NCBI GenBank assembly: GCA_041648755.1
Contig: JBAZOJ010000168.1
Coordinates: 1-8,355 of the forward strand
Reading direction: 5' to 3'
DNA from: JBAZOJ01 sp041648755
GTDB lineage: Bacteria > Planctomycetota > B143-G9
DNA length: 8,355 nt
Below the pieces are notes generated by a model. It was not told where the DNA came from. It saw only the letters and a list, made by a program, of their open reading frames with translations, and did no database searches. The position numbers and the translations under genes were made by a program. This document shows positions 5,589-8,355 of the stretch, in pieces. Within the stretch, counting starts at the first letter, position 1, and every line of letters begins with the position of its first letter.

Positions 5589-7763
5589 ATGACCCGCAGG
5601 CTCTTCGCGACAGCGTTGCTCACGGCTGTTTTCTGTTGCACGCTCAGCGTCCCAAGAGCAGACGAGCCACCCGCAGACTCGCTGGCGAAGTATCTGCCAG
5701 CGGAGACGCTGATGTATGTCGAGGCAGGCGATATCGGCTCGACCTTGGCTCGGGTGGGCAAAACCGCAGTCGCCAAGCTGATGGCCGAAGGCGACTTGTG
5801 GAAAATGGTCTGTGAACGACTGACTGCGGCCTTGCCATTCGCGGAAACCCCGGAGGTTGACTTCGGCAAGATAGCGACGCTTTTCGTCGGTCTGGAGCCG
5901 CAGATGTCATCCGCCTTCACAGGCCAGGCGGAAATCTCGCTTCCTGAGGCACCGGATGGTGTTCCTTTGCTTCTGGCCGCGTTCCGGGTTGCTGAGGGAA
6001 AGGACGCCGAGGCCAATGCTATCATCAAAGAGATTGCATCGAGGCTGTCGGATGGAGTCCTGCCTGAATGCCGATTGGTGGTCGAGAAAGCCGATTACAG
6101 GGGTACGACCATACTCGGAATCCTCGACGTCGAGGATCCTCAAGATGAAGCGGGCTCCTGGTTCTGTGTTTCGGGTGGTTTTGCGTTGGTGTCGTTTGGC
6201 AAGAGCGCGATGTGTTGGATTCTGGACAAGATAGCCGCCCCTCCGGCCGAGAACCTGTTGAACCTTGCCGCGTTTCGCGAAAACTATGCTTCGGTCGCCT
6301 CGAAGGACATAAGAGGATATTTCTCCTGTGCCAGTATGATGCGCAAGGAGGAAGGTTTCCGCGCATTCATTGGCAACTTGGTCGGTCGCGAGAACACTCA
6401 GTGCTTCGAGAACGCAACGTTCTTAGATGGAATGTCTTTTAACGAACTTGCCATCGAAGACGAATTGCTCGTGAGCCTTGGGGGCAAGCAATGGCCATTC
6501 CCGGTTGACACGTTTCCGTCAGACGCTCCCTGCCTGGCTGCGTCCGCAGCGCTCTTCCCGGCAGATACTGCCTGCTACATCTGCGCCAATATCTCCCCCG
6601 TGCGGATTCTGGAACTGATATCGCGCGCTGGCGCAAAGGGCGGGATCGACGACCTGAAGCAGAAGGGCATTGACATTGAGGGAGGTCTGATCCCGCTCCT
6701 CGGCAATGAAGTCGCGTTGGGTATAGTAGCCCGGAGCGGCATACCCACCGGGATGATCGCAGTGCAACTCAAGGATACCCCGGCTGCACTGCAGTGGTTC
6801 AAAAGCTTGGTAATGGCTGAGAACGAGGCCCTGGGAGACCCGATGGAGTATGGCGGCGCGACCTTGTTCCCCTATCGGCCGCAGGTGAGGGATTTTCTGG
6901 ATCTGCCCCGTGAAATCGGCACGATGGCCTTTGCTGTAAAGGAAGGCTGGCTGTTGTACGGGCCGGTCCTTACGCTGAAGAACCAGTTGACCAGCAAGGC
7001 TGCCGGGTTGCCTGAGAACGCGGATTTTGCGTCCACGATCCCCCCAATGCTCAAAAGGAAGCCGCAGATCGTTGCTTTTGCTAATCTCCGCTCCATTACA
7101 GAGCAGTATTATCTGCTGCTCGTCAACGGCATCGCCGGAGCAGGCGATAAAGGCGAGGAAATCGCTGCGGCAATGCCTTCGCAGGACAGAGTGAAGGAAC
7201 TCGCCATTCCGATTGCTGCCTGCGCATCGGTCGCGTCGGATGGATGCAGGTTATTCTCCTCCGGATCCGAAGCGATCACCGCGATCTCTCAACTCATGCT
7301 TGTCATCATTGCGGGTAATGTGACGGACTTCCGTTACCGCACCCGTCATCATCCTCCTATCGAAGTGGCTCCCATGCAAGTCTGCAAGTCATTCGGCTCT
7401 GCCGCAGTCGCATACAGCCAGACAAAGGCGACTCAGGATTATTGGGGCAGCGGAACCACCGATTTCACTCCTCACTTCATGCACATCTCGCCCAAGGGCG
7501 GTTACAAGTTCCAGTATTTCTCCAACAGTTCCGCTCCTAACGTACACGATGCCACCAAGTTCGTGTACCTCGCATGTCCCGAAACGCTTGGGCCGAATGA
7601 GAAAGCACTCTACATCGACGAGTCGCAGTGCATCTACGAGTCGTCGGGACTGACGGAAGGGCAGCAACAGGCTTTGCTGGCACTCAAGAACGACGGAGTC
7701 AAATGGGCGATCGACGACCAGACCAGGCTCGATATTCCGGGGGTGTCGTGGGTGAGGAAATGA
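5589..7763 (+). CDS. Array copy 4: secreted two-half DUF3352-like protein with pilin-like C-terminal domain (724 aa)
   Basis: The signal peptide is MTRRLFATALLTAVFCC followed by TLS and VPRADEPP. T-R-R-L-F is close to a twin-arginine motif, but copies 2 and 3 read F-R-R-T-F, so Tat export is doubtful. Half A starts at LPAETLMYVEAGDI (36 on), with AFRVAEGKDAEANAII, YRGTTILGI, W-F-C and AAFRENYASVASKD. Half B starts at LFPADTACYICANIS (322 on), with LLGNEVALG, AVQLKDTPAALQWFKSL, YGGATLFPYRP, WLLYGPVLTLKNQ and ADFASTIPPML. The linker has a short hydrophobic run (LMLVIIAG) in place of the pilin helix of copy 2. The C-terminal domain contains VCKSFGSAAVAYSQT (Cys599), YWGSGTTDFTPHF, SPKGGYKFQYFSNSSAP, LYIDESQCIY, and ends IPGVSWVRK. 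The stretch before that end is about ten residues shorter than in copies 1 and 3. Function unknown; it is the last copy of the array. Confidence 0.92.
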   Translation: MTRRLFATALLTAVFCCTLSVPRADEPPADSLAKYLPAETLMYVEAGDIGSTLARVGKTAVAKLMAEGDLWKMVCERLTAALPFAETPEVDFGKIATLFVGLEPQMSSAFTGQAEISLPEAPDGVPLLLAAFRVAEGKDAEANAIIKEIASRLSDGVLPECRLVVEKADYRGTTILGILDVEDPQDEAGSWFCVSGGFALVSFGKSAMCWILDKIAAPPAENLLNLAAFRENYASVASKDIRGYFSCASMMRKEEGFRAFIGNLVGRENTQCFENATFLDGMSFNELAIEDELLVSLGGKQWPFPVDTFPSDAPCLAASAALFPADTACYICANISPVRILELISRAGAKGGIDDLKQKGIDIEGGLIPLLGNEVALGIVARSGIPTGMIAVQLKDTPAALQWFKSLVMAENEALGDPMEYGGATLFPYRPQVRDFLDLPREIGTMAFAVKEGWLLYGPVLTLKNQLTSKAAGLPENADFASTIPPMLKRKPQIVAFANLRSITEQYYLLLVNGIAGAGDKGEEIAAAMPSQDRVKELAIPIAACASVASDGCRLFSSGSEAITAISQLMLVIIAGNVTDFRYRTRHHPPIEVAPMQVCKSFGSAAVAYSQTKATQDYWGSGTTDFTPHFMHISPKGGYKFQYFSNSSAPNVHDATKFVYLACPETLGPNEKALYIDESQCIYESSGLTEGQQQALLALKNDGVKWAIDDQTRLDIPGVSWVRK

Positions 7764-7809
7764 CAACGAAGGAATTGGACACCTTCTCTCAGCCAGTAGT
7801 TGCGGCTTT

Positions 7810-7852
7810 TGCTGGCCCGTAGGTATGAGACGTGCGCGGTTTCGGGGCAGCA
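7810..7852. repeat. Imperfect inverted repeat upstream of the transposase gene
   Basis: TGCTGGCCCG (7810-7819) pairs with CGGGGCAGCA (7843-7852) at 9 of 10 positions around a 23-nt loop. It lies between the end of the array and the transposase start at 7870. RAYT genes are often flanked by such hairpins, and GTAG tetranucleotides occur at 7796 and 7819, but I cannot show it is a REP. A transcriptional terminator is less likely because no T-run follows. Confidence 0.4.
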
Positions 7853-7857
7853 GACAC

Positions 7858-7864
7858 AGAGAGG
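7858..7864 (+). promoter_or_regulatory. Shine-Dalgarno site of the transposase gene
   Basis: AGAGAGG lies 5 nt before ATG 7870. It favours this start over ATG 7825, whose extra 15 residues are basic, poorly conserved in appearance, and overlap the inverted repeat. Confidence 0.6.
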
Positions 7865-7869
7865 CCACA

Positions 7870-8250
7870 ATGACATTTGATCCAATGCTGGATCATCGCC
7901 GGTCAATCCGTGTGCCCGGGTACGATTATTCCGGTAGCGGCGCCTACTACGTGACAATATGCACGCGAGACAGGCAACAACTCTTCGGTAGAATCACGGC
8001 CGACGGGATGGAGTTGAGTGCTTTCGGGCAAGTAGTCAAGGAAGAGTGGTTCAGAACCGCTGCGATCCGGCCGCGAATCCGACTGGACGTGTCTGTTGTT
8101 ATGCCAAACCACTTTCACGGAATTCTGGTGATCGAGGATGGTAGGGGCACATTGCCATGTTCTGTCTCAGTAGATCGCTTACAGTTCTGTATCAGGACAT
8201 CGCTTACACATTCTACTGAATTGTCGGCAAGGTCGAGACCGTCACGGTGA
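7870..8250 (+). pseudogene. REP-associated (IS200-like, Y1/HUH) transposase, 3'-truncated
   Basis: The N-terminal part is typical of RAYT/transposase IS200-like proteins: MTFDPMLDHRRSIRVPGYDYSG, GAYYVTICTRDRQQLFG, then VVMPNHFHGILVI with the metal-binding HUH pair His81-Phe82-His83. Such enzymes cut and join single-stranded DNA at REP hairpins through a catalytic tyrosine in the C-terminal half. Recognisable similarity ends near residue 93 (EDGRGT, about 8150). The last 33 residues run through a 25-bp tandem repeat and into a hairpin and look unlike the family, and the ORF stops at 126 residues. The usual length is clearly longer (often 170 or more), and the C-terminal tyrosine region is missing, so the gene should be inactive. 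Downstream frames to the window end show no C-terminal remnant. The stop codon lies inside the left arm of the 8238-8285 hairpin. Confidence 0.8.
8159..8208. repeat. Two tandem 25-bp repeats, possible insertion sequence end
   Basis: 8159-8183 and 8184-8208 are adjacent 25-bp units matching at 22 of 25 positions; both begin GTTCTGT and end ATCGCTTACA. They start just where similarity to the transposase family is lost. Paired short repeats of this kind are known at the ends of some DDE insertion sequences (I think of IS481-like elements), and CTGTATCAGGACATCGCTTACA has that flavour. The family is a guess from memory, and no transposase of that type is in the window. Confidence 0.45.
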
Positions 8251-8285
8251 GCCGCAAGCGTAGCGCAGCGGCGAGCCGTGACGGT
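8238..8285. repeat. Long imperfect hairpin, REP/BIME-like
   Basis: ACCGTCACGG pairs with CCGTGACGGT as a perfect 10-bp outer stem (8238-8247 with 8276-8285). After a 3-by-3 mismatch, GCCGC (8251-8255) pairs with GCGGC (8268-8272) around a 12-nt loop. The internal mismatch and the GC-rich foot match the architecture of REP hairpins acted on by RAYT proteins, and it lies directly beside a RAYT remnant. A bidirectional terminator is possible, but there is no T-run. The remaining bases to 8355 show no gene or other structure that I can support. Confidence 0.6.
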
Positions 8286-8355
8286 GTTGTTGCTTAGGTT
8301 TCGCACAAACGTCATCTCAACTCATCCTCAGGCCACAGAAACGCGCTGCCTCGGG

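Larger units (their letters stand above)
1..7763 (+). repeat. Tandem paralogue array, four units with a period near 2.2 kb
   Basis: Starts of copies 2, 3 and 4 are 2,212 and 2,233 nt apart. All copies share domain order, C-terminal ending and short spacers, so they arose by tandem duplication. Most of the length has diverged considerably at the DNA level, with conserved patches (first 60 nt; parts of the C-terminal domain). The array may extend leftward beyond the window, because copy 1 is cut by the edge. Confidence 0.85.

Noticed and set aside
5589..5640. Twin-arginine export signal in copy 4
   Set aside because: TRRLF fits loosely, but the nearly identical signal of copies 2 and 3 lacks the full motif, and the hydrophobic core looks like an ordinary Sec signal.
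7792..7816. Possible terminator after copy 4 (GCCAG...CTGGC)
   Set aside because: Only 5 bp with a loop of about 15 nt, and the T-run is in the loop instead of after the stem.
7760..7822. Short 20-codon frame overlapping the copy 4 stop by ATGA
   Set aside because: It is too short, has no recognisable sequence and no clear evidence of coding.

Overview
The window is dominated by one thing: a head-to-tail array of four homologous genes on the + strand (1-1086 partial, 1144-3321, 3356-5554 with an internal stop, 5589-7763). Each complete copy encodes a secreted protein of about 725 residues. No other gene type interrupts the array. The repeat period is about 2.2 kb. Gaps between copies are short (57, 34 and 34 nt), each downstream copy has its own Shine-Dalgarno sequence, and I see no convincing internal promoter or terminator, so co-transcription is likely.

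The protein layout is the same in all copies: an N-terminal signal peptide, two related halves of about 250 residues that resemble the DUF3352-like families of secreted bacterial proteins (each opens with an L-P-A-[DE]-T...Y-V type motif), a poorly conserved linker, and a well conserved C-terminal domain of about 130 residues. That last domain looks like the globular part of type IV pilin or type II secretion pseudopilin-like proteins. In the second copy the linker still holds a recognisable pilin-type helix (AIAIPNMIGARR). The family assignments come from motif memory, not a search, and no biochemical function can be assigned.

The third copy has an in-frame TAA just before the C-terminal domain. 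The reading frame beyond it is intact to the natural end, so this is either a recent nonsense mutation (one transition from CAA, the codon in copy 4), a sequence error, or a truncated form.

From about 7,764 to the right edge the character changes to mobile or degenerate DNA. It holds a 3'-truncated REP-associated (IS200-like, HUH) transposase gene, a tandem 25-bp repeat that looks like the end of an insertion sequence, and a long imperfect hairpin of REP/BIME type.

The host is probably a moderately GC-rich, diderm, possibly uncultured bacterium. The mix of DUF3352-like proteins, pilin-like C-terminal domains and RAYT transposases would fit Planctomycetota, Lentisphaerota or similar lineages, but the window holds no phylogenetic marker and this is a weak inference.
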